Origin: Imperialibacter roseus
GTDB lineage: Bacteria; Bacteroidota; Bacteroidia; Cytophagales; Cyclobacteriaceae
Direction of reading: 5' to 3'
Length of the DNA stretch: 64,000 nt
NCBI RefSeq assembly: GCF_032999765.1
Contig: NZ_CP136051.1
Coordinates: forward strand, 3,324,417-3,388,416
Part shown: positions 18,320 to 27,647 of the stretch, piece by piece
How the letters are laid out: each line of letters begins with the position of its first letter
How positions within the stretch are numbered: the first letter of the stretch is position 1
Translations under genes and position numbers: made by a program
Notes under the pieces: generated by a model
The model's input: only the letters and a program-made list of their open reading frames with translations
Database searches by the model: none
What the model was told of the DNA's origin: nothing

Positions 18320-19147
18320 ATGAAGTATATAAAAAAACTTGTTTTTCCGTGTCTCGCATTGATTCTGGTGCTTTCCTCGTGCAAAGATGAGGAGGATAAG
18401 AAGAGCTACCTCACCTTTGACGTGTACAGCCCTGAGCTGGACGTAACCAAGACAATCTGGCTCTATCTTCCTGCCGACTACCAGACAACCGAAAAGGAAT
18501 ATCCGGTTGTTTACTTTCAAGATGCGCAATGGGTTTTTGAAAAACCAGAAGGCTACACACAAGAGATGCATGTGGATGAAAACCTGCGAGCGCTTGAGAA
18601 AGAGGGATTTGAAGGAGTGATTGTGGTGGGCATTCAAAGCAATGAGGAGACAAGAGCAGACGAATTTAGCCTCTATGCCAACTCTTCGTTGCGAGCGGGA
18701 GGGAAAGGCCAGCAATACCTGGACTTTATGGTTCATACGCTTAAGCCAAACATCGATAGCCTTTATAGAACGAAAAAAGACCGCTCCAACACTGCTATTA
18801 TGGGTGCAAGCCTCGGAGGTCTTGCAGCGTTTTATGGGCTTACCCAGTATCCTGAGGTATTTGGAAAGGCAGCTCTTTTTTCGGCAGCTCTGCATTTCAA
18901 CTCCGACTCTGTGTTGTCAAAGGCGAGCCACAAGCTCGTTATGGAAGACGCTCGGGTTTTTGGCGTTGTTGGAAAAAATGAGCTTAATAGCGAAGTGAAT
19001 TTTCCGGCAGACAATGAGGCGCTTTTCAAAGCACTCACAAAATACATCCCATCTGAAAATGTAAACTTCACTATCCATGAAGATGGCGAACATAAAATTT
19101 GGTTTTGGGAAAGGGAATTTCCCAGTGCAGTACTTTTCCTGTTCTAA
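18320..19147 (+). CDS. lipoprotein esterase, alpha/beta hydrolase (Fes/PF00756 type)
   Basis: A 275-residue protein with a lipoprotein signal: basic start, hydrophobic core and LSSC at residue 21. The acidic DEEDKK that follows fits Bacteroidota export of lipoproteins to the cell surface. The nucleophile elbow is GASLGG near residue 157, and the histidine is probably in EDGEHKIWFWE near the end. It resembles the esterase D/enterochelin esterase family that cleaves acyl or carbohydrate esters. Substrate unknown. It is a single gene. Confidence 0.8.
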   Translation: MKYIKKLVFPCLALILVLSSCKDEEDKKSYLTFDVYSPELDVTKTIWLYLPADYQTTEKEYPVVYFQDAQWVFEKPEGYTQEMHVDENLRALEKEGFEGVIVVGIQSNEETRADEFSLYANSSLRAGGKGQQYLDFMVHTLKPNIDSLYRTKKDRSNTAIMGASLGGLAAFYGLTQYPEVFGKAALFSAALHFNSDSVLSKASHKLVMEDARVFGVVGKNELNSEVNFPADNEALFKALTKYIPSENVNFTIHEDGEHKIWFWEREFPSAVLFLF

Positions 19148-19244
19148 CCCTTCGGATTTTGCTGGATAAACACGGCTAACAGTTTTACTTTCCGGGAAAA
19201 ACGCCATCAAAACCTCCGTTCAAGATTTCGATATTAAATAATTG

Positions 19245-19274
19245 TTGAAATTGCATAACATTTGATGCATTTTG
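19245..19274 (+). promoter_or_regulatory. possible promoter of the CDP-glycerol transferase-like gene
   Basis: TTG at 19245-19247 and GCATTTTG at 19267-19274 are 19 bp apart, close to the phylum's -33/-7 consensus. The ATG at 19282 would give a very short leader. Confidence 0.4.
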
Positions 19275-19281
19275 GCGCCTC

Positions 19282-20358
19282 ATGAAATTATCGGAGTATC
19301 TCCTCACATCCCCCTATTACCTTTTTTGGAAGGTTAAAAAACTATTTGACTCAAGTAACCCTGTCATAGATTTTTACATAGGAGAAATGATGGACTACTT
19401 CATTATGGAGCCGGTCATTAGAAAGTTTCCGCAATCCCGAATTGTTGCGAAAAACGCACACATAAAAAAGGAGCTTGAATCTCTCGGGGTAGCAGCCATA
19501 TCCTGGCCGTCCTTTCCTGATGTCGTTATAATGGCCAGACATGCCATGCACGAATTCCCCATTGACAATGTGATCAAAATAGGCATGGCGCATGGTGTGT
19601 ACCAGTTCAAAAAGTTCATCAAGGCTAAAAAGTACAACGTTTTTCAGCGTTTTTTTATGACCTCTCAGGAGCACAAGCTGATGGCAGAAAAAATTGGTGT
19701 AAAATGCGGGGTGGCTATAGGGTGCCCGAAACTGGACCAAGCTTTTAATGGAGAAATTGACGATACCTATCTTGAGGAACTAAGGAAGTCTTTGCATTTG
19801 GATCCAGCAAAACCCACCGTGATGTTCTCCGCCACCTGGGACAAGTCGGGCATGTCGGCTGTCCACCTATGGCATGAAAGGATAGAAGAGCTGAGCGATA
19901 CCTACAATGTGATGGTGACCCTCCATCCGTTTATGAGCAAACGATACAGGGATAGCATACGTGGCAAAAAGAGCATCGTTTATATTGATAGCTACAATAC
20001 TGTCCCCTACCTGATGCTGTCTGACGTTCTGGTTTCTGATACCAGTAGCATCATTGGTGAGTATTGTGCCTTCAACAAACCTATTGTCTCCTTCAAGGTA
20101 GATACAGGCGCCAGGTTAACAGAAGACATCAAGGAGCTGATAAGCTCCATTAGCATTTCCGTCCAATCATTTGATGAAGCAAAAATTGCCATTGAAGAAT
20201 CGTTAAATAACGACACCCTTGGAGAGGCTCGGGAAGCAGCCAATAAGAAATTCTTTTATGCGCTCGATGGAAGAGCAGCCGACAGAGCGGCAGAAGAAAT
20301 TCTAAAAGTGTTGCAAGAAAATAACCTGCACACCGGCACATCATTGGTGCAGGTTTAA
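19282..20358 (+). CDS. CDP-glycerol glycerophosphotransferase-like protein
   Basis: A 358-residue protein with the GT-B type fold of the TagB/TagF/SpsB family. The C-terminal half shows the family pattern: PTVMFSATWD near residue 177, VMVTLHPFMSKRY near 212, and SDVLVSDTSSIIGEYCAFNKP near 250, where the HP and the SDTSS contact the nucleotide donor. Family members transfer glycerol- or ribitol-phosphate to a polymer. Bacteroidota have no wall teichoic acid, so the acceptor here is likely a surface polysaccharide. The gene stands alone. Confidence 0.78.
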   Translation: MKLSEYLLTSPYYLFWKVKKLFDSSNPVIDFYIGEMMDYFIMEPVIRKFPQSRIVAKNAHIKKELESLGVAAISWPSFPDVVIMARHAMHEFPIDNVIKIGMAHGVYQFKKFIKAKKYNVFQRFFMTSQEHKLMAEKIGVKCGVAIGCPKLDQAFNGEIDDTYLEELRKSLHLDPAKPTVMFSATWDKSGMSAVHLWHERIEELSDTYNVMVTLHPFMSKRYRDSIRGKKSIVYIDSYNTVPYLMLSDVLVSDTSSIIGEYCAFNKPIVSFKVDTGARLTEDIKELISSISISVQSFDEAKIAIEESLNNDTLGEAREAANKKFFYALDGRAADRAAEEILKVLQENNLHTGTSLVQV

Positions 20359-20506
20359 GACCGGGCAACAGCCTGTTTACCAATCCAGCCGGTCCCAATT
20401 TAATTTACAATACTTTGCCGCTTGCTGTAAATAAACCTCACTTTTTTTAATAGATTCGTTTTGATAGCCAGCATTCATTTTCGACCTCACACACCGTAAA
20501 ACTTCA

Positions 20507-22975
20507 TTGGAAAACCTTATCAACGACGGAAAGCAGAGGTTTGTCAAAAAAGGCTGGAAGCCATTTGATTTTCAGGTTGATACCTGGCGTGCCTTTCTTC
20601 AGGAGAAATCCGGTTTACTCAATGCACCCACCGGAAGTGGCAAAACCTATGCGCTTTGGGTACCGTGCCTGCTTGAGTACATGAGAGAACATCCCGCCGA
20701 CTATAAGAAACCCAGAAAGAACGGCTTGAGAGTCCTTTGGATCACGCCACTGCGTGCACTGGCGAGAGATATTCAACTAGCCATGGAGGGCATGTGCACC
20801 GACTTCGAAATTCCCTGGGAAATCGGCATCCGAACAGGCGACACCAGCACTTCAGATCGGGCAAAACAGAAGAGATCAGCGCCGGAATGCCTGGTCACCA
20901 CACCCGAGAGTCTCCACCTACTTCTCAGCCAAAAAGAAGCTGTCAATTATTTCAAATCGCTTACCACCATCATCGTCGACGAGTGGCACGAGCTTCTGGG
21001 CACTAAAAGAGGGGTTCAAATTGAACTGGCCTTTTCCAGGCTTCGGGCCACCAACCCGGGCAACCTCAAAATATGGGGCGTGTCGGCCACCATTGGCAAC
21101 CTCGATCAGGCCCGGGAGGTGCTGCTGGGGCCAACGCTATTCCAAGGCAGTGTAGCTATCAAAGCCAATATTCACAAAAAAATAGAAGTGATCTCTGTGC
21201 TGCCCGACGAGGCAGAGAAGTTCCCCTGGGGAGGGCACCTCGGTGTAAAAATGATGGACAAAGTGCTGCCAATCATCGAAAATAGCAAAACCACGCTACT
21301 TTTCACCAACACCCGCTCTCAAACAGAGATTTGGTACCAACAGATTTTGCACGCAGCCCCACACCTTTCCGGTGCCATGGCTATGCACCATGGCAGCATG
21401 GACAACAATGTGAGGAAATGGGTTGAAGAGGCTTTGCATGCAGGCAAGCTGCAATTGGTAGTCTGCACCAGCAGCCTTGACCTTGGCGTCGACTTCAGAC
21501 CGGTAGATACCGTCATTCAGGTCGGAGGGCCCAAGGGTGTCGCCCGCTTCATGCAGAGAGCGGGCAGAAGTGGTCACCAGCCTGGCGCTACAAGTAAGAT
21601 TTACTTTGTGCCTACCCATTCATTAGAGTTGATCGAAGGTGCCGCCCTTCGCTCAGCCATTGACAAAGACTACTATGAAAGCAGAAAACCGCTGGAAAAG
21701 TGCATGGATGTGCTGGTACAATACCTGGTAACACTTGCCGTGGGTGAGGGCTTTATACCCGACATCATTCTTAACGAAGTAAAGCAAACCTATTGCTTTA
21801 GCACCCTCAGCCAGGAAGAGTGGCAATGGGCATTGCAATTTATTACCACTGGTGGCAGCAGCCTCGGTGAATACGATGAGTTTTCGAAGGTCGAAATAAT
21901 TGATGGGGTTTATCGGGTAACCGACAGGCGAAAGTCTACCATGCACAGGTTGTCCATCGGCACCATCGTTGGCGACCCATCCCTCAGGGTCAAATACCTG
22001 ACGGGTGGCAATATTGGCACTGTGGAAGAAAGCTTTGCTTCGAAGCTCACAAGAGGTGATGTATTCTGGTTTGCTGGCCGCAATCTTGAATTCATCATGA
22101 TCAAAGACATGACGGTGCTTGTAAGAAAAGCGAAGAAAAAACGTGGGCTGATACCCCGTTGGGGCGGTGGGAGAATGCCCCTCTCCTCTCAACTGTCCAT
22201 CCTCATCCGCCAAAAATTGGAGCAAGCGGCCCTTGGCGACTTCAGCGATATAGAACTGGAAACTATCCGGCCTATCATCGAACTGCAGCAACGGTGGTCG
22301 ATAGTGCCTGACGCCGGCAAGCTCCTCATCGAGAAAGTCGAAAGCCGTTTCGGGCACCACCTTTTCATTTATCCTTTCGAAGGTAGGTTTGTACACGAGG
22401 TGCTCGGAGGTCTTGTCGCCTACAGAATTGGTAAACTTGCCCCGATCTCTTTTTCCATTGCCATGAACGACTACGGTTTCGAATTGCTGACTGACGAACC
22501 AATTCCCATTGAGGAGGCACTGGAGCTGGACCTTTTTTCCACCACCAAACTATTGGAAGACATTCACCACAGCATCAACGAGTCGGAAATGGCCCGCCGA
22601 CGGTTCCGGGATATTGCTTCCATCGCTGGCCTTGTTTTTCATGGCTTCCCTGGAAAAACGATCTCCAACAAACACTTGCAAGCCAACTCGCAGATCATCT
22701 ACAAGGTTTTTGAGGACTACGACAAGGAAAACCTACTTCTCAAGCAGGCGATGGATGAAGTGATCACCCTTCAAATGGAGCAAAGCAGACTGCTGGAGGC
22801 CGTAGACAGAATCAACTCCCAGCAAATCACCCTGATGTACCCTCCCCGGCCAAGCCCCTTTGCCTTTCCTATCATGGTAGAGTCGCTAAGGGAAAGGCTC
22901 ACTACTGAAAGTATTGAGGACAGGGTGATAAAACTACAGCAACAGCTGGAGAAATTTGCCGACAGCCAGGGCTAG
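20507..22975 (+). CDS. Lhr-like DEXH-box helicase of the ligase-associated repair set
   Basis: An 822-residue superfamily 2 helicase. Walker A is NAPTGSGKT near residue 38, the DExH motif is VDEWHELLG near 157, motif III SATIG follows, and motif VI QRAGRSGHQ lies near 350. The C-terminal part is the Lhr-type DEAD/H-associated domain. It matches the helicase usually encoded beside an ATP-dependent DNA ligase, an MBL exonuclease and PdeM. Start is TTG at 20507, because no ATG or GTG exists in frame between it and the upstream stop and the family begins shortly before GWxPFxFQ. PdeM follows one gene later; the ligase and exonuclease are absent. Confidence 0.92.
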   Translation: MENLINDGKQRFVKKGWKPFDFQVDTWRAFLQEKSGLLNAPTGSGKTYALWVPCLLEYMREHPADYKKPRKNGLRVLWITPLRALARDIQLAMEGMCTDFEIPWEIGIRTGDTSTSDRAKQKRSAPECLVTTPESLHLLLSQKEAVNYFKSLTTIIVDEWHELLGTKRGVQIELAFSRLRATNPGNLKIWGVSATIGNLDQAREVLLGPTLFQGSVAIKANIHKKIEVISVLPDEAEKFPWGGHLGVKMMDKVLPIIENSKTTLLFTNTRSQTEIWYQQILHAAPHLSGAMAMHHGSMDNNVRKWVEEALHAGKLQLVVCTSSLDLGVDFRPVDTVIQVGGPKGVARFMQRAGRSGHQPGATSKIYFVPTHSLELIEGAALRSAIDKDYYESRKPLEKCMDVLVQYLVTLAVGEGFIPDIILNEVKQTYCFSTLSQEEWQWALQFITTGGSSLGEYDEFSKVEIIDGVYRVTDRRKSTMHRLSIGTIVGDPSLRVKYLTGGNIGTVEESFASKLTRGDVFWFAGRNLEFIMIKDMTVLVRKAKKKRGLIPRWGGGRMPLSSQLSILIRQKLEQAALGDFSDIELETIRPIIELQQRWSIVPDAGKLLIEKVESRFGHHLFIYPFEGRFVHEVLGGLVAYRIGKLAPISFSIAMNDYGFELLTDEPIPIEEALELDLFSTTKLLEDIHHSINESEMARRRFRDIASIAGLVFHGFPGKTISNKHLQANSQIIYKVFEDYDKENLLLKQAMDEVITLQMEQSRLLEAVDRINSQQITLMYPPRPSPFAFPIMVESLRERLTTESIEDRVIKLQQQLEKFADSQG

Positions 22976-23031
22976 CAGATTGCTTATTTTTGTTCTACTT
23001 CCCTATATTTAAGCAAACATCATCACTCATT

Positions 23032-23451
23032 ATGCGAATCCTTTTCTTTATTGCCCTTTTGCTTTGTTCCTGCCTCTCTCAGGCGCAGTCAATAACGGGC
23101 CAGTGGGTAACCATTGACGACAACACAGGCAAAAAGCGATCAATAGTGGAAATATATGAGAGCGAGGGAAAGTATTTCGGTAAAATCATTAAGCTTTTCA
23201 GGGAACCCGGTGAAGAACAAGACCCTGTGTGTGACGAATGTGAAGACTACCGAAAGGGCAAAAAAATAATAGGAATGAATATCATCACCGATATGAAAAA
23301 AGATGGAAGTGAGTTGGACGGTGGTGAAATAATGGATCCTGAAAATGGGAACATCTACAAATGTAAAATATGGAGAGAGGGCAATGAACTAAAAGTCAGA
23401 GGCTATCTCTACTTTCTCTACAGAACCCAAACGTGGCTGCCACAGGAATAA
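23032..23451 (+). CDS. secreted DUF2147 protein
   Basis: A 139-residue protein with signal peptide (MRILFFIALLLCSCLSQAQ). The DUF2147 domain opens with ITGQWVTIDDNTGKKRSIVEIY and includes DPVCDEC, LDGGEIMDPENG and the ending GYLYFLYRTQTW, all usual family elements. The fold is a lipocalin-like barrel of unknown ligand. The frame stays open 42 bases upstream, but the signal sequence fixes the ATG at 23032. A TAnnTTTG match at 22985-22992 lies just before it. Its place between two DNA-repair genes is odd. Confidence 0.87.
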   Translation: MRILFFIALLLCSCLSQAQSITGQWVTIDDNTGKKRSIVEIYESEGKYFGKIIKLFREPGEEQDPVCDECEDYRKGKKIIGMNIITDMKKDGSELDGGEIMDPENGNIYKCKIWREGNELKVRGYLYFLYRTQTWLPQE

Positions 23452-23458
23452 ACAATAC

Positions 23459-24103
23459 GTGAAGGATTCATTGGAGTTCACCCTGCTTGAACAATCGCTG
23501 GTACTGTCTATTCATAAATCCATCTTTTGGAAAGAGCAGGAGTGCCTGATTGTCTCCGATCTGCATCTCGGCAAGGCGGGGCACTTCCGAAAAGCAGGCA
23601 TCCCCATCTCATCCAAAGTTCACGTTGAGGATCTCGACAGGCTTGATCTCCTGCTGAACACGTATCAACCAAAGCGACTGGTCATGCTGGGAGATCTTTT
23701 TCACAGCGACAAAAACAATGAGTGGGAAGCATTCACCATTTGGCGAAATCAATATGAAGCGCTGGAGGTTACCCTTACAATGGGCAATCATGACATTATT
23801 GCAACCAGCAACTACAGGAAAATTAATGTTGATGCTGTAGATGAACTTACTTTGGGCCCCTTTTTCATGAGTCACCACCCGACTGAAAACAGCTTCGGGT
23901 ACAACCTTGCCGGTCACCTCCACCCCGGCATAAGCCTGCAGGGAAAGGCAAGACAGGGTGTGCGCATCCCTTGTTTTTATTTTGGCCAGAAAGGGGCTCT
24001 GTTGCCAGCATTCGGTAATTTTACAGGGTACGTTGCCATTTCCCCTGGCAAACAAGACAAAGTTTTTGCTGTAACTCCCACTTCCATCATCACCATTCAA
24101 TGA
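23459..24103 (+). CDS. pdeM: ligase-associated metallophosphoesterase PdeM
   Basis: A 214-residue calcineurin-type phosphoesterase. The metal-binding motifs are in order: SDLHLGKAGHFRKAGIP near residue 32, GDLFHS near 77, GNHD near 107, SHHP near 140 and AGHLHPG near 153. The family works with the Lhr-like helicase and an ATP-dependent ligase in DNA damage response. It starts with GTG, 7 bp after the DUF2147 stop. Here the helicase is one gene upstream but the ligase and nuclease are missing, so those may be elsewhere in the genome. Confidence 0.9.
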   Translation: MKDSLEFTLLEQSLVLSIHKSIFWKEQECLIVSDLHLGKAGHFRKAGIPISSKVHVEDLDRLDLLLNTYQPKRLVMLGDLFHSDKNNEWEAFTIWRNQYEALEVTLTMGNHDIIATSNYRKINVDAVDELTLGPFFMSHHPTENSFGYNLAGHLHPGISLQGKARQGVRIPCFYFGQKGALLPAFGNFTGYVAISPGKQDKVFAVTPTSIITIQ

Positions 24104-24199
24104 AAAGCATTAATTTACATTTTATAACTTTACAATTTCTTAATATAAACCTGGGGGGTTACTTGACCAGCTATTTCAGTATTAAAGCAAAAGCCGCCA

Positions 24200-24739
24200 A
24201 TGAAAGATGACGAGATTCTTGCAAAAATAAGCAAGGGTGACGAGACGGCTCTGGACTACTTGTACAGGAAGTATTACAGGATGATGACGAAGATCGTCTT
24301 GTCCAACAATGGTACAGAGGAAGAGGCGAAGGATGTATTTCAGGAGGCTTTGATCGTTTTTTGGCAAAAGGCTGTGAGTGGAAATCTTGTGATGACCTCC
24401 AAAATCAGTACTTTTTTGTACAGCATCTGTCTCAATCAATGGAGAAAAGAGCTGGACAGGAAAAGTCGGCTTTCAAGTGAAGAGAAAGATGGAGAGGAAT
24501 TTCAGGAGCATGACGCAGAAGAAAAGGCACGTATTATCCAGGAATGCATTGGCGATCTTGGGGATATTTGCAAAAAGCTGCTAACTTATTATTATTTCGA
24601 CGGAATGTCGATGAATGATATAGCAGAGAAACTTCAGTTTGCAAACACAGACACAGCAAAGACCAAAAAGTACAAATGCATGAAACGACTTGATCTGTTG
24701 ATCAGAAGTAGGTATAAAGAAGAAGACTTTCTCGACTAA
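24200..24739 (+). CDS. ECF-type RNA polymerase sigma factor
   Basis: A 179-residue sigma-70 family protein. Region 2 is visible as TALDYLYRKYYRMMTKIVL and EEAKDVFQEALIVFW (residues about 15-55). Region 4 is DGMSMNDIAEKLQF with a helix rich in KTKKYKCMKRL (about 135-170). No region 1.1 or 3. The next gene, 2 bp later, encodes a single-pass membrane protein with an N-terminal cytoplasmic part, as for an anti-sigma factor. The target promoters are unknown. Confidence 0.88.
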   Translation: MKDDEILAKISKGDETALDYLYRKYYRMMTKIVLSNNGTEEEAKDVFQEALIVFWQKAVSGNLVMTSKISTFLYSICLNQWRKELDRKSRLSSEEKDGEEFQEHDAEEKARIIQECIGDLGDICKKLLTYYYFDGMSMNDIAEKLQFANTDTAKTKKYKCMKRLDLLIRSRYKEEDFLD

Positions 24740-24741
24740 GA

Positions 24742-25665
24742 ATGAGTAACACGGACTTTAAAGAACTTATTGAGCAGTACCTGACAGGAACCATCTCCGA
24801 TGGCAACAAAGCTGTCCTGGAATCAAAACTTGCCTCAGATGTCTCGCTTAGAGCTGAAATGAAAACTCAGAGCGACATGGTTTCCGGTTTGAAAGAATTC
24901 CGTAAGGCCGAACTAAAGACCAGGCTGGACAATGTTCCGTTAGAAGTTGGCGTGTTGGGCACCCTTGGCCAATCCGCAGTGGTAAAAGTGGCGGCAACTG
25001 TAGGCACGGCCATCCTGCTGGTGGGGGGCATGTACTACTTTAGTGAAGAGGCTGCGAACCCTGCTCCTGAGATTGGGCAAATGAACCCAATCACTTCTGT
25101 CGAGCAAGATAAACCCGCCCCTGACATTGCACTCAAAGAGCTTCCTTCCGTTGAAACGCCGACCAAGCCCGTTGAACATAAGCAGCAGCTTGCATCCGTT
25201 ACTTCAAGCTCCAGTGCAACAGCGGCTGAAGATATAGCGGATGTTGCGTTACCTGTCACCGAAGAAATTACTCCTACATTTAAAAAACCAACAGTTGCTG
25301 AGTTTGAAACTGATGAGGAGTTTGAGGTAGAAGCAGTTGGCAAAGAAGATGCTCTGGCTGAAAGTGACCCTATTGAAATTAACAAGCCAATAGATATTGA
25401 GGTCAAATCTGAGGCTGGCAACAGCAACAAGCTGCAATACCAATTCTACGAAGAAAGGCTGTACCTGTATGGCAACTTCGAGGAAATTCCTTACGAAATA
25501 TTGGAGATCAATAGCAAGGACGGTAAACGGATTTACCTCTTCCATCAGGACGTTTACTACAAGCTAAGCTACCCAACCAAGAAGATTAGTACACTTGAAA
25601 AAGTTACCAACGAAGATCTTCTCAGCGAGTTGAAGATTTTCAGAGACAACAAGGCGCTTAATTAA
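24742..25665 (+). CDS. putative anti-sigma factor, single-pass membrane protein
   Basis: A 307-residue protein. The cytoplasmic N-terminus (about 1-72) has the short helical pattern ELIEQYLTGTISDGNKAVLE seen in Bacteroidota anti-sigma proteins. A membrane helix VVKVAATVGTAILLVGGMYYF follows near residue 75. The outer part is low-complexity (Pro, Thr, Glu rich) until a C-terminal domain of about 70 residues rich in Tyr. No zinc HxxxCxxC motif is present. The call rests mostly on location behind the sigma gene. Confidence 0.65.
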   Translation: MSNTDFKELIEQYLTGTISDGNKAVLESKLASDVSLRAEMKTQSDMVSGLKEFRKAELKTRLDNVPLEVGVLGTLGQSAVVKVAATVGTAILLVGGMYYFSEEAANPAPEIGQMNPITSVEQDKPAPDIALKELPSVETPTKPVEHKQQLASVTSSSSATAAEDIADVALPVTEEITPTFKKPTVAEFETDEEFEVEAVGKEDALAESDPIEINKPIDIEVKSEAGNSNKLQYQFYEERLYLYGNFEEIPYEILEINSKDGKRIYLFHQDVYYKLSYPTKKISTLEKVTNEDLLSELKIFRDNKALN

Positions 25666-25680
25666 AGCGCCTTTTTATTT
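25651..25680 (+). terminator. intrinsic terminator after the sigma/anti-sigma pair
   Basis: The stem AAGGCGCTT (25651-25659) and AAGCGCCTT (25665-25673) is followed by T-rich sequence. The stop codon of the previous gene is within the loop. Confidence 0.85.
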
Positions 25681-25742
25681 CCCTTCCTGCCCTATAAGTA
25701 GCTGCAAATTACTATTTTTGGCTTTTCCCCGGTAAAGCTCAA

Positions 25743-26639
25743 ATGGCTACATACGAGAAGAAAGTCAGAAAAAAGAAAAAACTAGGCAGCTACCCTTTCG
25801 TAAGCGTGGTATTCAGCATATCTCTTGCCTTGTTTGTCCTGGGCCTGTTCGGTGTCTTTTTCCTGCTAACAAACAACCTTACCCGCTTCATTCAGGACAA
25901 TATTGAGGTGCAGGTTTACCTGAACAAAAACGTCACTGAATCAGAAAAAATACAGCTACAGAAAACGCTCGCCGATAAAGACTATGTAGCCAAAAAAGAA
26001 GGGAGCCAGGTAGTTTTAATCTCCAAAGAAGAAGCCGCCAAAGAATTTATTAAAGAAACCGGCGAAGATTTCACCCAATTCATTGGAGACAACCCACTCA
26101 GAGACTTGATTATCCTCAAGATAACTCCTGATTACCAGTCCACTGAAAAGCTCACCCAGATAAAAAGTGAATTGGAAAGCATAAGGGGAGTATTTGAGGT
26201 CGTTTATCTCGACAACCTCGTTGAAAGCATCAACAAAAACCTGACAAAGATCGGCCTGGTGCTCATTGGCTTCTCGGCTATCCTATTGCTGGTCGTTGTC
26301 ATTCTGATTAACAATACTATTAAGCTGGCACTTTTCTCGCAGCGCTTCCTCATCAGAAGCATGCAACTGGTGGGTGCTACTGCCGGCTTTATTCAAAAGC
26401 CGTTTCTTATGAGAGCCACGTTCTATGGCTTGCTATCTGCAATTATTGCCAGTGCTGGGCTTTTTGTGCTTTTGAAATATGCCAATTCAAAAATCGAAAA
26501 TCTGGCAGATTTGCAACGAACCGACGAGCTACTTATCCTTTTCGGCAGCCTGCTGCTGGTAGGCATGCTGGTAGGTTTCGGCAGCACTTACAGAGCTATC
26601 AACAAATATCTGAAAATGTCTTTGGACGAATTATATTGA
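25743..26639 (+). CDS. ftsX: cell division protein FtsX
   Basis: A 298-residue ABC-type permease of the divisome. A cytoplasmic basic N-terminus (KKVRKKKKLG) precedes the first membrane helix near residue 20-45. A periplasmic domain of about 120 residues with the typical IEVQVYLNKNV strand follows. Three membrane helices occupy the last 130 residues. FtsX with FtsE activates cell-wall hydrolases at the septum. ftsE is not in the window. It heads a tightly packed run DUF3098-uppP-truB-ribF that is conserved in Bacteroidota. Confidence 0.92.
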   Translation: MATYEKKVRKKKKLGSYPFVSVVFSISLALFVLGLFGVFFLLTNNLTRFIQDNIEVQVYLNKNVTESEKIQLQKTLADKDYVAKKEGSQVVLISKEEAAKEFIKETGEDFTQFIGDNPLRDLIILKITPDYQSTEKLTQIKSELESIRGVFEVVYLDNLVESINKNLTKIGLVLIGFSAILLLVVVILINNTIKLALFSQRFLIRSMQLVGATAGFIQKPFLMRATFYGLLSAIIASAGLFVLLKYANSKIENLADLQRTDELLILFGSLLLVGMLVGFGSTYRAINKYLKMSLDELY

Positions 26640-26643
26640 AGAA

Positions 26644-26859
26644 ATGAGCAACAAAGAAAAATTTCCATTCCAGAAGATAAACTACATCATCATGATTGCC
26701 GGGGTGTTAGTACTGTGCCTTGGATTTATCATCATGACACTCGATACTGAGCCTTATGGTTTCGGATTTGCCGGGTTAACGCTGGGCCCCCTTACCGTGC
26801 TCGCTGGCTTCATCATCGAATTTTTTGCGATTTTTTATCAGCCCAAAGAGAGTAAATGA
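26644..26859 (+). CDS. DUF3098 small membrane protein
   Basis: A 71-residue protein with two hydrophobic helices (about 15-33 and 45-65) separated by a short loop (LDTEPYGFGFAGLTLGP). It belongs to a family found almost only in Bacteroidota, nearly always between ftsX and uppP. The role is unknown but the context suggests cell-envelope growth or division. It begins 4 bp after ftsX; its stop overlaps the uppP start in ATGA. Confidence 0.85.
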   Translation: MSNKEKFPFQKINYIIMIAGVLVLCLGFIIMTLDTEPYGFGFAGLTLGPLTVLAGFIIEFFAIFYQPKESK

Positions 26860-27647
26860 ACATATGGGAAGCCATTGTCCTTGGCCTAGTTCAGGGACTG
26901 ACCGAGTTTTTACCGGTTAGCAGCAGCGGCCATATTGAAATCGGAACGGCCATCTTCGGCATTCAGTCTGAAGACAACCTCCTGTTCTCCATTGTAGTGC
27001 ACGCAGCGACAGCATTGAGCACGGTTGTCATTTACAGAAAGGACATTCTGCAACTCATCGTAGAGTTATTTAAGTTTCAATGGAACGACTCCACCAAATT
27101 CGTTTTTCAAATAGCCTTATCCATCATTCCGGTAGGTATTGTGGGTGTTTTTTTTGAAGATCAGGTCGAATCTTTCTTTGGCGGACGAATCATGCTGGTG
27201 GGGTCTATGCTGATAGTAACAGCCGCACTACTGGCATTCACCCACTTTAAAAAGAGCAATGAGGGAGAGCTAACTTTTCCCAAGGCATTCGTTATAGGTA
27301 TCGCTCAGGCCATTGCTATCCTTCCTGGCATTTCAAGATCTGGTGCTACTATTTCCACCGGACTGCTGCTGGGTATCAAAAAAGATGTTGTAACCAGGTT
27401 CAGCTTCCTTATGGTGTTGGTACCAATCCTAGGGGCTGCTTTTCTTAAACTGCTTGATTTCTTGAAGACGCCAGAAATTGCCAGTCAGGTAAGTGCCACT
27501 GCCTTATCACTAGGTTTCCTGGCTGCATTTGTTTCAGGCATGGCCGCCTGCCAGTGGATGATTAGCATAGTAAGGAAAGGCAAACTGATCTACTTCGCTG
27601 TTTACTGCCTTATTGTAGGCCTCATTGCCATATTTGTTAGCCTGTGA
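26856..27647 (+). CDS. uppP: undecaprenyl-diphosphatase UppP (BacA)
   Basis: A 263-residue polytopic membrane enzyme that dephosphorylates undecaprenyl diphosphate to recycle the cell-wall lipid carrier. The two signature stretches are VQGLTEFLPVSSSGH near residue 8-22 and LPGISRSGATISTGLL near 152-170. It also appears as a bacitracin-resistance determinant. Overlaps of 4 bp at both ends indicate coupled translation with DUF3098 and truB. Confidence 0.96.
   Translation: MNIWEAIVLGLVQGLTEFLPVSSSGHIEIGTAIFGIQSEDNLLFSIVVHAATALSTVVIYRKDILQLIVELFKFQWNDSTKFVFQIALSIIPVGIVGVFFEDQVESFFGGRIMLVGSMLIVTAALLAFTHFKKSNEGELTFPKAFVIGIAQAIAILPGISRSGATISTGLLLGIKKDVVTRFSFLMVLVPILGAAFLKLLDFLKTPEIASQVSATALSLGFLAAFVSGMAACQWMISIVRKGKLIYFAVYCLIVGLIAIFVSL

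Noticed and set aside
20333-20355. Terminator after the CDP-glycerol transferase-like gene
   Set aside because: AACCTGCA and TGCAGGTT can pair, but no T-run follows, so the hairpin is not convincing as a terminator.
21653-22396. Long open frame on the minus strand (247 codons) inside the Lhr-like helicase
   Set aside because: It is fully antisense to a well-supported gene and has no family features. The same holds for the antisense frames at 311-850, 18290-18895 and 46351-46791.
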